Positions 8,093 through 13,768 of a DNA stretch of 24,706 bases are shown piece after piece (position 1 is the first letter of the stretch; every line of letters starts with the position of its first letter). Origin of the DNA: a virus. The DNA lies in the IMG/VR virus record IMGVR_UViG_3300006805_000151, positions 1-24,706 of that record. One strand, written 5' to 3'. The position numbers were made by a program, and so were the translations under genes. Under the pieces are notes generated by a model that made no database searches, was not told the origin of the DNA, and saw only the letters and a program-made list of their open reading frames with translations.

Positions 8093-8199
8093 ACTTTATC
8101 CCAGTCTCTTGTTGCAAGATTGAATTGATACAACTCACCGTCATCGCTGAGGCCGAGTATGCGGCCAGTGTTGTCACTGATTATCTGAATTATTTTCAT
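8089..8199 (-). CDS. 36-residue protein between glycosyltransferase and groEL
   Basis: A short frame encoding a protein that starts MKIIQIISDNTGRILGLSDD and ends ATRDWDKV. Support is strong for its size: AAGGAG lies seven bases before the ATG, the start overlaps the glycosyltransferase end by 26 bases in another frame, and its TGA overlaps the groEL ATG (ATGA), so groEL is translationally coupled to it. The sequence looks like a single two-stranded beta unit ('G-I-L-G-L-S-D-D-G-E-L-Y'), as in small phage proteins of unknown role. It travels with groEL in the gap between the two glycosyltransferase halves. Confidence 0.7.
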   Translation of the reverse strand: MKIIQIISDNTGRILGLSDDGELYQFNLATRDWDKV

Positions 8200-9865
8200 C
8201 GAACTGCTCCTTCTTGATTCCATTTCCTATTACCCGGGAATTCCGGTCATCCACGTTTTTGTATAAATCCCGGTGATAATTACTCTTAAACATATATGTC
8301 ACATCTGGATAGTTTTTGACCATGTCTTCAGGGAGAACATCGTGTATGTCAGCAAGCTTGACGTGGGCGTTTATCTTCTCAAGGTATTTCGGAGCGCGCC
8401 AGGAGATGAATATATTAAACTCATCACGGACGTCAATCTCCTTCCATGGACGATAATGTACCCAAGGTGGGGCATCTGCGTTAACCGGGTCTTCTTCGTA
8501 AGTCTCGCCATACACGGTTACGTCATACCCAAGTTTGGCCAGTTCTCTTGATAAGTAAACGACAGCTTCTTCTGACCCACCCATACCTTTATCAAGTGTT
8601 GATGGTCCCCATTCCTCGTAGCCTTGACCACAAAATATGACAATAGATTTCTCACCCCATGCTCTTGGCTGTGTCACCATTTGACGGAAGTTTAATATTC
8701 TTGTATCGTACTTTATATCATCGACGAGTGCGTTGAACAGTGCTTCATCTCGTATAAAGAATTTACGAATCTTAGGGAGCAGATTCACAAAGTTCTCTGC
8801 TTCTGCTTCGTTCTTAAAGTCAGAAAGTAACTCTTGGGCCTGAGGGTTTGTTGGTATTTTCAAAAGCCACTTAAGAGCGTCATTATAGTTACCAAGGCTA
8901 AAGTCAGCTTGCGCACCTATTAAACATGCACGTTCGCGGCTTGATGGATCATATACTGATAATGTTTGTGGGTCGGGCTTTGTCTCAGATACGTGTATCC
9001 ACTCCAGTGCCTCTTCCCAGTTCTTTTGGTCTGCCTCGTATTGGGCAAGTAGCCAATACGCCATGGGGTATTCTGGCTTTAATGTCATGCATTTTGTAGC
9101 GTATTCAAGAGCAAGATCATGCTTCCCAAGGTGGTAGGCACACTCACTAATAACAGCAAGGGCTCGGTAAGAATCTTCAATTGATCCGCCCACTTTTAAA
9201 TAATCACTTAGCAACTCCGCGGCCTGGTTATAATTGCCGAGGCTAAATTCTGACATGCCCAAGTAGTGGAGATACCGGGGGTCTTCAGTAGCTTTGTATG
9301 CCTCTTTAAGTATCTCGTGGTTACGAACAATAGCTTCTTGCGTATGTTCAAAACTTGTGTTGTGCTTAACCTCTAGGTCAACTCTGCCACTTACATACTT
9401 GTCGTCTTTAATAAGTGTCTCATGTACCCATCCGCGCCACTCAAACCCAGCAGCCCTACGGATTAGTCGTTCACGCCAGTGGCGAGTTACACAGTTGCCG
9501 CGCTCATCTTGAGCGTAGTTATATGGCAAAAACACAGCATCTAGTTCGTTGTCTACTGCGTACTGAACGAGCTTAGGTATCTCCTCAAATGGGAATGTGT
9601 CATCTGCATCTATCCAAAAGAAATAGTCAGTGGTACACATCTCAAGATTAGCGTTACGGGCGTCATCAAAACGATTGTTCCACTCACGGTACGCTATATT
9701 GATGTGCTCGTCTGGCCACGCCTTTTTTAACTTGTTGGCAGTTGGTTTATCAGAAACAGTTAGGTTTATCTGGTCAAAATAAACAGCCTGTCTGAGAATG
9801 TCTGTAACCTGCTCATACTCATCCTTAACGATCATCTGTAGTGCTACAGTTGGTCCATCTTTCAT
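8174..9865 (-). CDS. GT2 glycosyltransferase fused to TPRs and the N-terminal half of a GT-B enzyme
   Basis: 563 residues in three parts. Residues 5-170 are a GT-A (family 2) domain with MIVKDE at the start, the DxD-type DADD (86-89), and HWRERLIRRAAGFEWRGWVHE. Residues about 190-350 hold tetratricopeptide-like helices (PRYLHYLGMSEFSLGNYNQA, MAYWLLAQYEADQKNWEEAL). Residues about 405-563 are the first Rossmann domain of a GT-B enzyme (SIVIFCGQGYEEWGPSTL, GMGGSEEAVVYLSRELAKLG, VIGNGIKKEQF), where the protein stops at the interdomain linker. The missing second domain resembles the protein at 5986-6549. GGAG precedes the ATG. A role in glycosylating virion or host surface is likely; substrate unknown. 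Confidence 0.85.
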   Translation of the reverse strand: MKDGPTVALQMIVKDEYEQVTDILRQAVYFDQINLTVSDKPTANKLKKAWPDEHINIAYREWNNRFDDARNANLEMCTTDYFFWIDADDTFPFEEIPKLVQYAVDNELDAVFLPYNYAQDERGNCVTRHWRERLIRRAAGFEWRGWVHETLIKDDKYVSGRVDLEVKHNTSFEHTQEAIVRNHEILKEAYKATEDPRYLHYLGMSEFSLGNYNQAAELLSDYLKVGGSIEDSYRALAVISECAYHLGKHDLALEYATKCMTLKPEYPMAYWLLAQYEADQKNWEEALEWIHVSETKPDPQTLSVYDPSSRERACLIGAQADFSLGNYNDALKWLLKIPTNPQAQELLSDFKNEAEAENFVNLLPKIRKFFIRDEALFNALVDDIKYDTRILNFRQMVTQPRAWGEKSIVIFCGQGYEEWGPSTLDKGMGGSEEAVVYLSRELAKLGYDVTVYGETYEEDPVNADAPPWVHYRPWKEIDVRDEFNIFISWRAPKYLEKINAHVKLADIHDVLPEDMVKNYPDVTYMFKSNYHRDLYKNVDDRNSRVIGNGIKKEQFDENNSDNQ

Positions 9866-9875
9866 ATTATCTCCG

Positions 9876-10157
9876 TTATAATTCTCTTTGTTTTCTTGCT
9901 TCGTTAACTGTGCGATTTATTATCTTAAGCGATCTGTGAAATTTCTTCAGATCACCGCTTGCTTTGCCGAACCGCCATAACTGTTCTAGCTCATGTACTT
10001 CTTGGGTGTCTACAAAGTAAAGAACTTCACGCTTGTAATCGTTCGGATCTTGCCTTGTGCCCACTACATTGAAACCGTTAAGGTGTAGGAACGCTGCAAA
10101 CGGAGTATCGCTTGTACGATAAGGCTCAATTAACTGGTCTTCCTGTGTCGGGGTCAT
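9876..10157 (-). CDS. DUF5659-like small protein
   Basis: 93 residues. The centre reads TPFAAFLHLNGFNVVGTRQD, then REVLYFVDTQEVHELEQLW, then a Lys-rich helix FHRSLKIINRTVNEARK. This matches the plan of DUF5659-type phage proteins: a short alpha/beta fold with a 'DxxLAAyLlanGf' style start and a C-terminal helix reaching DNA or a partner. The gene overlaps the end of the terminase gene by 32 bases. Function unknown; packaging-associated from position. Confidence 0.7.
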   Translation of the reverse strand: MTPTQEDQLIEPYRTSDTPFAAFLHLNGFNVVGTRQDPNDYKREVLYFVDTQEVHELEQLWRFGKASGDLKKFHRSLKIINRTVNEARKQREL

Positions 10158-11472
10158 AGTCTCTTTTCCTTTTTACTCTGTTATTAGGGTTTGCTTTATC
10201 AAGCGCCAGGTAGCGTAATGCGTCCATGGCGTGGTTGAACTTATCTTCTGCTTTATTCAATATTTCTCCATGATCGTCAACTTCCCACGAGTAGCTTTCG
10301 AACTCAGTTATAGTTGATTTGCATGAACCACGAATAAATAGTTTTGGTTTGCCGGTGCCTTCACGAACTGGTAGTAGTGAGCCGAGTTCTTTGATACCGT
10401 TAAATATCGAATCAGCACCTTTTTTACTACCAGTAATACGGAAGCCTCGACGTCTCAAAGACTCAAGCTCGAACCGAGCGGCGCCATCACCGATGATACG
10501 GGTAAATCTATCGTCACCCATCTTGTCTCTAAGTACGTGAATAAGTGGCTCTAGGTCAAGGTCTGTCTTATAAACCTCATCATAGATCCACCAGTTACCC
10601 TCTTGGTCAATAAACACAAAGCACGCGGCGGTGGGGTCAGTCATACCAAAGTCGATACAGAGATTGTATGTACCGTATTGTGACATCTGAGCATCAAACT
10701 TAGAGCCGGGTAGAACGTGTATATCTGATTTAAAGTCCTTATATACAAGGCGTGAAGGATTGACGAACTCAGCTAACCATTCCTGGTTGAACTGATCGAG
10801 CTTGCCTTCGATTTCATGAATCTTTCGTTCATTCTCAAACTCTTTAGCTGGGAAATAAATATTATCTTGCGCCGTAGCATGAGAGAAATAGTATAGCTCG
10901 GGGTTCGCTTGAGCCAACTTAACAAGGTCGTAGAAGTGGTTTTGTACACCGTTTGGTGTTGAGATAAAAATACACCACCCGTCGCGGTCGGCTAGAGATG
11001 CTCGTAGGATAGTGTCGTATAGGTATTTACCATCCGGCATGAAGGCGTACTCATCGAGCACGGCGCCCATGATACCGGTACCTCGAAGTGAATCAGGGTT
11101 ATCGGCACCTTTTAGCTCGATACGAGTTGGCGGTAGTTCTGGATCATGGTTGACTGTAATCTCGCCACTAACCGTAGGGATTTTAATGCCTGATAAGTGA
11201 TCGAATGTAATCGAAAGCTCTTGCTCGTTGAACGTCATAAAGTCACCCTTATAACGCTTACAAATATCACGCCAATAAATAGATTTAGCTTGCTTATATG
11301 TAGGAGCTATTATGTAGTATGTACCCTGTCGGAGCATACCTTCTAGCACTACCTTTTCCCAGACAGCAACAGACTTACCAGTACGGCGCCCCCAGTTGAG
11401 GACTTTATACCGGTGTGTATCAGACAAGAACTCAGCTTGTTTTGGGTGTGGGTTGGGGAGTAATAATGCCAT
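10126..11472 (-). CDS. terL: Terminase large subunit
   Basis: 448 residues, the ATPase/nuclease motor that packages and cuts phage DNA. Walker A is GRRTGKS (28-34), Walker B is MGAVLDE (135-141) with catalytic Glu141, coupling motif is FISTPNG (169-175). The nuclease domain has its acidic residues at Asp274 (CIDFGMTDP), Asp329 (IIGDGAA) and Asp417 (FNHAMDALRYL). Length and motif order are normal. The N-terminus begins LPNPHPKQAEFL, the adenine-binding segment. The SD is weak, but the gene follows its own promoter with a short A-rich leader. The likely small subunit gene lies 8 kb away. Confidence 0.96.
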   Translation of the reverse strand: MALLLPNPHPKQAEFLSDTHRYKVLNWGRRTGKSVAVWEKVVLEGMLRQGTYYIIAPTYKQAKSIYWRDICKRYKGDFMTFNEQELSITFDHLSGIKIPTVSGEITVNHDPELPPTRIELKGADNPDSLRGTGIMGAVLDEYAFMPDGKYLYDTILRASLADRDGWCIFISTPNGVQNHFYDLVKLAQANPELYYFSHATAQDNIYFPAKEFENERKIHEIEGKLDQFNQEWLAEFVNPSRLVYKDFKSDIHVLPGSKFDAQMSQYGTYNLCIDFGMTDPTAACFVFIDQEGNWWIYDEVYKTDLDLEPLIHVLRDKMGDDRFTRIIGDGAARFELESLRRRGFRITGSKKGADSIFNGIKELGSLLPVREGTGKPKLFIRGSCKSTITEFESYSWEVDDHGEILNKAEDKFNHAMDALRYLALDKANPNNRVKRKRDYDPDTGRPVN

Positions 11473-11504
11473 TTTTCATATTTTTGATTTTTTAGATTAC
11501 TTCC

Positions 11505-11533
11505 ATAGTAGCACAGATTTAGTATTTTGTCAA
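11505..11533 (-). promoter_or_regulatory. Promoter of the packaging/head operon
   Basis: TTGACA (11528-11533), 17 bases, then TACTAT (11505-11510), with TGC directly before the -10 (extended -10). Transcription would begin near 11498, about 26 bases before the terminase ATG. The T-run of an intrinsic terminator ends two bases upstream of the -35, insulating this operon from the tRNA/RNA region. Confidence 0.82.
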
Positions 11534-11534
11534 T

Positions 11535-11563
11535 ATTAAAAGGGACCCACGCGCTAGGGTCCC
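11535..11563 (-). terminator. Intrinsic terminator upstream of the terminase operon
   Basis: On the minus strand GGGACCC (11557-11563) and GGGTCCC (11542-11548) form a perfect 7-bp stem with an 8-base loop, followed by TTTTAATATT. It ends the minus-strand transcript of the tRNA/RNA region and the 61-codon gene just before the terminase promoter. The 85 bases between this and the next gene hold only a small hairpin (AACGG/CCGTT at 11601-11614). Confidence 0.85.
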
Positions 11564-11649
11564 AGTTGTCCTGCTTTGCCGTAGTTGCTTAGCGGTATGC
11601 AACGGCCCGCCGTTAAACATCACAGGATCATAAGCATTTTACCAAGCTT

Positions 11650-11835
11650 TTAAAGTAATTGCAAGAGCTTTTCGCGGAAGGATGGGTCCTCTACGCAACG
11701 TGTAACTATAACAAGGAGTTGTTCGGATACGTTGATAGTATACATACGCTGTCCGTTCACAACACCGTATGGCATACCACGATAGCCTAATTTCTGAGGC
11801 TGTGGTTTCTTAACTGATTTATTTCTCTTTGACAT
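11650..11835 (-). CDS. Small basic protein, 61 residues
   Basis: The first 20 residues are very basic (KRNKSVKKPQPQKLGYRG), then GVVNGQRMYTINVSEQLLVIVTRC and a helical end. AAGGA with seven bases of spacing precedes the ATG, so I consider it real. The basic tail could bind RNA or DNA. It lies immediately after the large candidate RNA (11846-12355) and may be expressed by read-through of its terminator. That position makes an RNA-binding partner role conceivable, but no family is recognised. Confidence 0.65.
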   Translation of the reverse strand: MSKRNKSVKKPQPQKLGYRGMPYGVVNGQRMYTINVSEQLLVIVTRCVEDPSFREKLLQLL

Positions 11836-11845
11836 AATATTCCTT

Positions 11846-11873
11846 AAAAACTACCCATAGGTGAATCCCATGG
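11846..11873 (-). terminator. Terminator-like hairpin ending the large candidate RNA
   Basis: On the minus strand CCATGGG (11867-11873) pairs with CCTATGG (11855-11861), seven pairs including one G-U, with a five-base loop, followed by GTAG and five T. This resembles an imperfect intrinsic terminator and sets a likely 3' end for the RNA started at the 12362 promoter. Four bases between stem and T-run make it weaker, allowing read-through into the 61-codon gene. Confidence 0.5.
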
Positions 11874-12355
11874 CATACCGCCTTTCAATGCTGCTTCCAC
11901 CCAAGTTTCCCCAGGTGACTCTCACAAAGTCCAGCAAATACCCCACGTTTAGACACATCACACCCCCCTCCGCACTAATCTGATTCGAACAGTTCAATTA
12001 TGCAATGGTTGATTTCCTTATGTAGAATAGTAGGGGGTGAACCTCGTCGGCCAGCATTACTGCCGCCTCTCTCCGCTTTTGATTATTACGGACCAGAGTA
12101 TCCCTTTCGGGACGCTTCCGATGGCCTTAGCCGTGCGTAGCAACTTATTAGGCGACTACGGGTAGATTTTAAAGAACATTTCGTGACCACATGGGCGCAT
12201 AGGGAGCATACAGAGCTCAACCTTAAGGGTGTTGCCACCCCGCCGGCTTCTTGCTAAGCAGAGACTCATTCCACTAGCCTTGTATCGCCCCGTCGGGCGC
12301 CTACACGCGCAAGTGACCACAAATTAAGTTACATGTTTCATATTTTTATGATACT
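11846..12355 (-). ncRNA. Large structured RNA candidate (~510 nt)
   Basis: A 510-base stretch with no plausible gene, bounded by a promoter (TTGACT-17-TAGTAT ending at 12362) and a terminator-like hairpin. Visible stems: a GNRA hairpin GGGTG-GCAA-CACCC (12227-12240), another GNRA hairpin TCCC-GAAA-GGGA (12101-12112), a long-range 7-bp helix CACCCCC/GGGGGTG (12033-12039 with 11961-11967), a three-way junction closed by GCTG/CAGC (11890-11935), and a T-loop-like CTG-TTCGAAT-CAG near 11980-11992. The nine-base TGTGGTCAC occurs twice, 130 bases apart. Size, GNRA loops and position beside phage tRNAs recall the GOLLD and ROOL ornate RNA classes, but I cannot show sequence identity to either. tmRNA and RNase P signatures were not found. 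Confidence 0.6.
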
Positions 12356-12361
12356 GTATCC

Positions 12362-12390
12362 ATACTAGCACAAGCGGTTTAAAAAGTCAA
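12362..12390 (-). promoter_or_regulatory. Promoter of the large candidate RNA
   Basis: TTGACT (12385-12390) and TAGTAT (12362-12367) with a 17-base spacer ending TTGTGC, so TGC directly precedes the -10. It points into 500 bases of non-coding sequence, starting near 12355 and just after the tRNA-Gln gene. Confidence 0.78.
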
Positions 12391-12407
12391 TAGTAAAGTT
12401 TTCCACA

Positions 12408-12481
12408 TGGCTTCGAGGGTAGGACTCGAACCTACATTGCAAGGGTCAAAACCTTGTGGCCTACCTTTAGCCGACCTCGAA
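12408..12481 (-). tRNA. tRNA-Gln (anticodon UUG)
   Basis: A 74-base cloverleaf on the minus strand. Acceptor TTCGAGG pairs with CCTCGAA, D arm GGCT/GGCC, anticodon stem CAAGG/CCTTG with loop TTTTGAC (anticodon TTG), T arm GTAGG-TTCGAGT-CCTAC, discriminator G and encoded CCA. It is the last tRNA of the Pro-Asn-Gln run. Confidence 0.92.
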
Positions 12482-12484
12482 ATA

Positions 12485-12560
12485 TGGCTCCAGAGCTGGG
12501 GTACGATCCCAGAACCTTCCGATTAACAGTCGGATGCTCTACCAGTTGAGCTACTCTGAA
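12485..12560 (-). tRNA. tRNA-Asn (anticodon GUU)
   Basis: A 76-base cloverleaf. Acceptor TTCAGAG/CTCTGGA, D stem GCTC/GAGC, anticodon stem TCCGA/TCGGA with loop CTGTTAA (anticodon GTT), T stem CTGGG/CCCAG, discriminator G and encoded CCA. The T loop is ATCGTAC rather than TTCGANY: positions 54 and 58 are A and T instead of T and A, a swap of the usual reverse-Hoogsteen pair. It lies three bases upstream of tRNA-Gln, so both are processed from one transcript. Confidence 0.92.
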
Positions 12561-12563
12561 ATA

Positions 12564-12637
12564 TGGTCAAGGTACGTAGAATCGGACTACGGATTGAGGT
12601 ATCCAAGACCCCCGTGTTACCACTACACTATACCTAG
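12564..12637 (-). tRNA. tRNA-Pro (anticodon UGG)
   Basis: A 74-base cloverleaf. Acceptor CTAGGTA pairs with TACCTTG with a T-T mismatch at the second pair, D stem GTGT/ACAC, anticodon stem GGGGT/ACCTC with loop CTTGGAT (anticodon TGG), T arm CGTAG-TCCGATT-CTACG, discriminator A, encoded CCA. The T-run of the upstream terminator ends a few bases before its 5' end, so this tRNA group is probably made by read-through. Confidence 0.88.
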
Positions 12638-12642
12638 ATATT

Positions 12643-12661
12643 AAAAAAGGCCCCGTAGGGC
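12643..12661 (-). terminator. Short GC terminator with UNCG loop
   Basis: On the minus strand GCCC-TACG-GGGC (12650-12661) forms four G-C pairs closed by a UACG (UNCG-type) tetraloop, followed by C and six T. It ends the small RNA that starts near 12805. The stem is short, so some read-through into the tRNAs is expected. Confidence 0.68.
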
Positions 12662-12805
12662 TTACTTTATAACAATACGAAATCAACCCTACGCGATGGT
12701 TATATCCTGCGGTTGATTGTTATAATGTTTTGTCATAATCGAGAAAGGAGGGAGCCAGTTTGCTTTTTGGGGAGTGAAGAATTACTGGCTAAAAAGAACC
12801 ACTAT
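12643..12805 (-). ncRNA. Small RNA candidate carrying an anti-Shine-Dalgarno sequence
   Basis: About 165 bases with its own promoter and terminator and no good gene. Stem 1 pairs GCCAGT/ACTGGC (12784-12789 with 12754-12759). The linker after it contains CCTCCTTTCT (complement of 12742-12751), ten bases identical to the anti-SD tail at the 3' end of bacterial 16S rRNA. Then a long hairpin pairs TTATAACAATCAACC (12711-12725) with a copy interrupted by seven extra bases (12667-12688). The UNCG terminator closes it. Such an RNA could bind SD sequences of mRNAs. The strand is set by the promoter and terminator; function is inferred. Confidence 0.55.
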
Positions 12806-12811
12806 GTTTTT

Positions 12812-12840
12812 ATACTAGCACAGATCTTCGTAAATGTCAA
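12812..12840 (-). promoter_or_regulatory. Promoter of the anti-SD small RNA and tRNA run
   Basis: TTGACA (12835-12840) and TAGTAT (12812-12817) with a 17-base spacer ending CTGTGC, giving the TGC extension. It begins about 50 bases after the CAU tRNA and reads the small RNA and, by read-through, tRNA-Pro, -Asn and -Gln. Confidence 0.82.
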
Positions 12841-12890
12841 TACCTTTTTTCCGTTTATAAGTTCTCACCCTGTGACAGTTAGCACAAACT

Positions 12891-12966
12891 TGGTAGCAGA
12901 TGTCGGAGTTGAACCGACCTGGTCTGGCTTATGAGGCCAGCTAGCTCACCGGTGCTACAATCTGCG
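12891..12966 (-). tRNA. tRNA with CAU anticodon (Met, possibly initiator-like)
   Basis: A 76-base cloverleaf with encoded CCA. Acceptor CGCAGAT pairs with ATCTGCT except that C1 faces U72, D stem TAGC/GCTA, anticodon stem CTGGC/GCCAG with loop CTCATAA (anticodon CAT), T arm GTCGG-TTCAACT-CCGAC, discriminator A. An unpaired 1-72 position and A11-U24 recall initiator tRNAs, but the three G-C pairs of the initiator anticodon stem are absent. Elongator Met, initiator Met and Ile2 (modified CAU) cannot be told apart here. Confidence 0.88.
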
Positions 12967-13112
12967 TTATCACGGTGGGGGCTTAAATGTGTATTTGGCT
13001 GGGCTCTAAACATTGGAGTGACCAGGACCAGCCGGGGAGTGATTTTTACCGTCCGAAGCCCCCATTGCTGAAGCGATAGCCTCTGTATATAGTGACGGAT
13101 TTATTTCACTAC
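12967..13112 (-). ncRNA. Structured leader RNA before the CAU tRNA
   Basis: About 145 bases between a promoter and the tRNA with no convincing gene. Perfect stems: TAGTGA/TCACTA (13090-13111), GGGGGCTT/AAGCCCCC (12977-12984 with 13056-13063), and inside it GGCTGG/CCAGCC (12997-13002 with 13028-13033). Three nested or adjacent perfect stems in a short stretch suggest a folded RNA, either a separate small RNA released when the tRNA is processed or a leader that aids processing. No known family is recognised. Confidence 0.5.
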
Positions 13113-13118
13113 CCCCCT

Positions 13119-13147
13119 ATGCTATCAAGCTTGTGCTTGTCTGTCAA
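13119..13147 (-). promoter_or_regulatory. Promoter of the CAU tRNA unit
   Basis: TTGACA (13142-13147) and TAGCAT (13119-13124), 17 bases apart, directly after the redoxin stop codon. Start expected near 13112, at a GGGGGG run, giving the structured leader and the tRNA. Confidence 0.78.
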
Positions 13148-13152
13148 GTACT

Positions 13153-13389
13153 TTATGCAAGATTCAAAGAACGAGCCAATGCGCCAATGTTACCGCCAGA
13201 GATAACTGAATCACCCACCTCAATCATAGGTACCTGCTGGAACCCTGAGCGCTGTATAACATGAGTCATAGCTTCAGGCTCTTGGTCTACATCAATCTCG
13301 GTATAGGGTACATTTTTACGGGACAACCAAAACTTCACAGCTTTGCATGGTCCACATGTTTTACGGGTGTATATCTTTACTTCTGGCAT
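13153..13389 (-). CDS. Glutaredoxin/NrdH-like thiol redoxin
   Basis: 78 residues with the redox motif C12-G-P-C15 near the N-terminus (VKIYTRKTCGPCKAVKFWL), the cis-proline segment QQVPMIEVGD and the C-terminal SGG turn. This is the small glutaredoxin/NrdH fold. CGPC is more thioredoxin-like than the CPYC of glutaredoxins, which is common in NrdH-type redoxins that supply electrons to ribonucleotide reductase. No reductase gene is in the window, so it may serve a host or distant phage enzyme. AAAGGA precedes the ATG with normal spacing. It stands alone among RNA genes. Confidence 0.88.
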   Translation of the reverse strand: MPEVKIYTRKTCGPCKAVKFWLSRKNVPYTEIDVDQEPEAMTHVIQRSGFQQVPMIEVGDSVISGGNIGALARSLNLA

Positions 13390-13426
13390 GGTATTCCTTT
13401 ATTTTTGAGGGTCTGAACCCCCTTAT

Positions 13427-13748
13427 CCGTGGTTGGAGTGGGGAGGCCAACAGAAACCTACGGAGATTTATTTGTTTTTATATCGAGATGTAGAAGTTTG
13501 CGGGAGCGGCTTCAGGTCGGGTCTGGGACTTTCTTAGAAGCACTTGGCTCAGCGGGGTTCGTGTGACAGGCTGAGATCGTGGTGCTGCGGCTCTTCTACA
13601 ATGCTCCTCGGGTTATCGACTTATCGCTGCAAGCAACGAACCACTTACGTCCGGTCGAGGCTGTCTACTCGTTGCCGGTTCGCCATAACCAGTGAATGGT
13701 CGGGGAGTTGTACTTGCCGTTGGATTCGCTTGGAACGGCTAACCAAGT
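13427..13748. ncRNA. Structured RNA candidate with four nested-hairpin domains (~320 nt)
   Basis: A GC-rich non-coding stretch packed with nested perfect inverted repeats. Domain 1: CCGT/ACGG with GTTGG/CCAAC inside (13427-13463). Domain 2: TGTAGAAG/CTTCTACA (13489-13600), then AGCAC/GTGCT, then CTCAGC/GCTGAG. Domain 3: CTCC/GGAG (13604-13707), GGTTAT/ATAACC, GCAACGA/TCGTTGC. Domain 4: ACTT/AAGT with GCCGTT/AACGGC (13712-13748). So many stacked helices in order argue for a functional RNA. Strand is undetermined: minus would make it the long leader of the redoxin gene. A 147-codon plus-strand frame through it looks like a shadow (Cys/Arg/Ser-rich, no SD). Confidence 0.58.
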
Positions 13749-13768
13749 CTCGTTATAAAGGTGATTTT

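Noticed and set aside
11519-11620. A 33-codon minus-strand frame starting MFNGGPLHTAKQL.
   Set aside because: It reads straight through a strong terminator and the terminase promoter and lacks an SD.
11846-12355. tmRNA, RNase P RNA or group I intron.
   Set aside because: No tRNA-like ends with CCA pairing each other, no tag frame with the usual ending, no GAGGAAAGTCC-type RNase P core and no recognisable intron core motifs. The T-loop-like element alone is not enough.
12713-12934. A 73-codon plus-strand frame after a strong AGGAGG.
   Set aside because: The frame's start lies before the SD rather than after it, and it overlaps the small RNA promoter and the CAU tRNA.
13004-13066. A 19-codon minus-strand frame starting MGASDGKNHSP; the frame stays open upstream to a TAG in the promoter.
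   Set aside because: There is no start codon in the longer part and no well-spaced SD, and the sequence is explained by paired stems. The peptide-like look is noted but unsupported.
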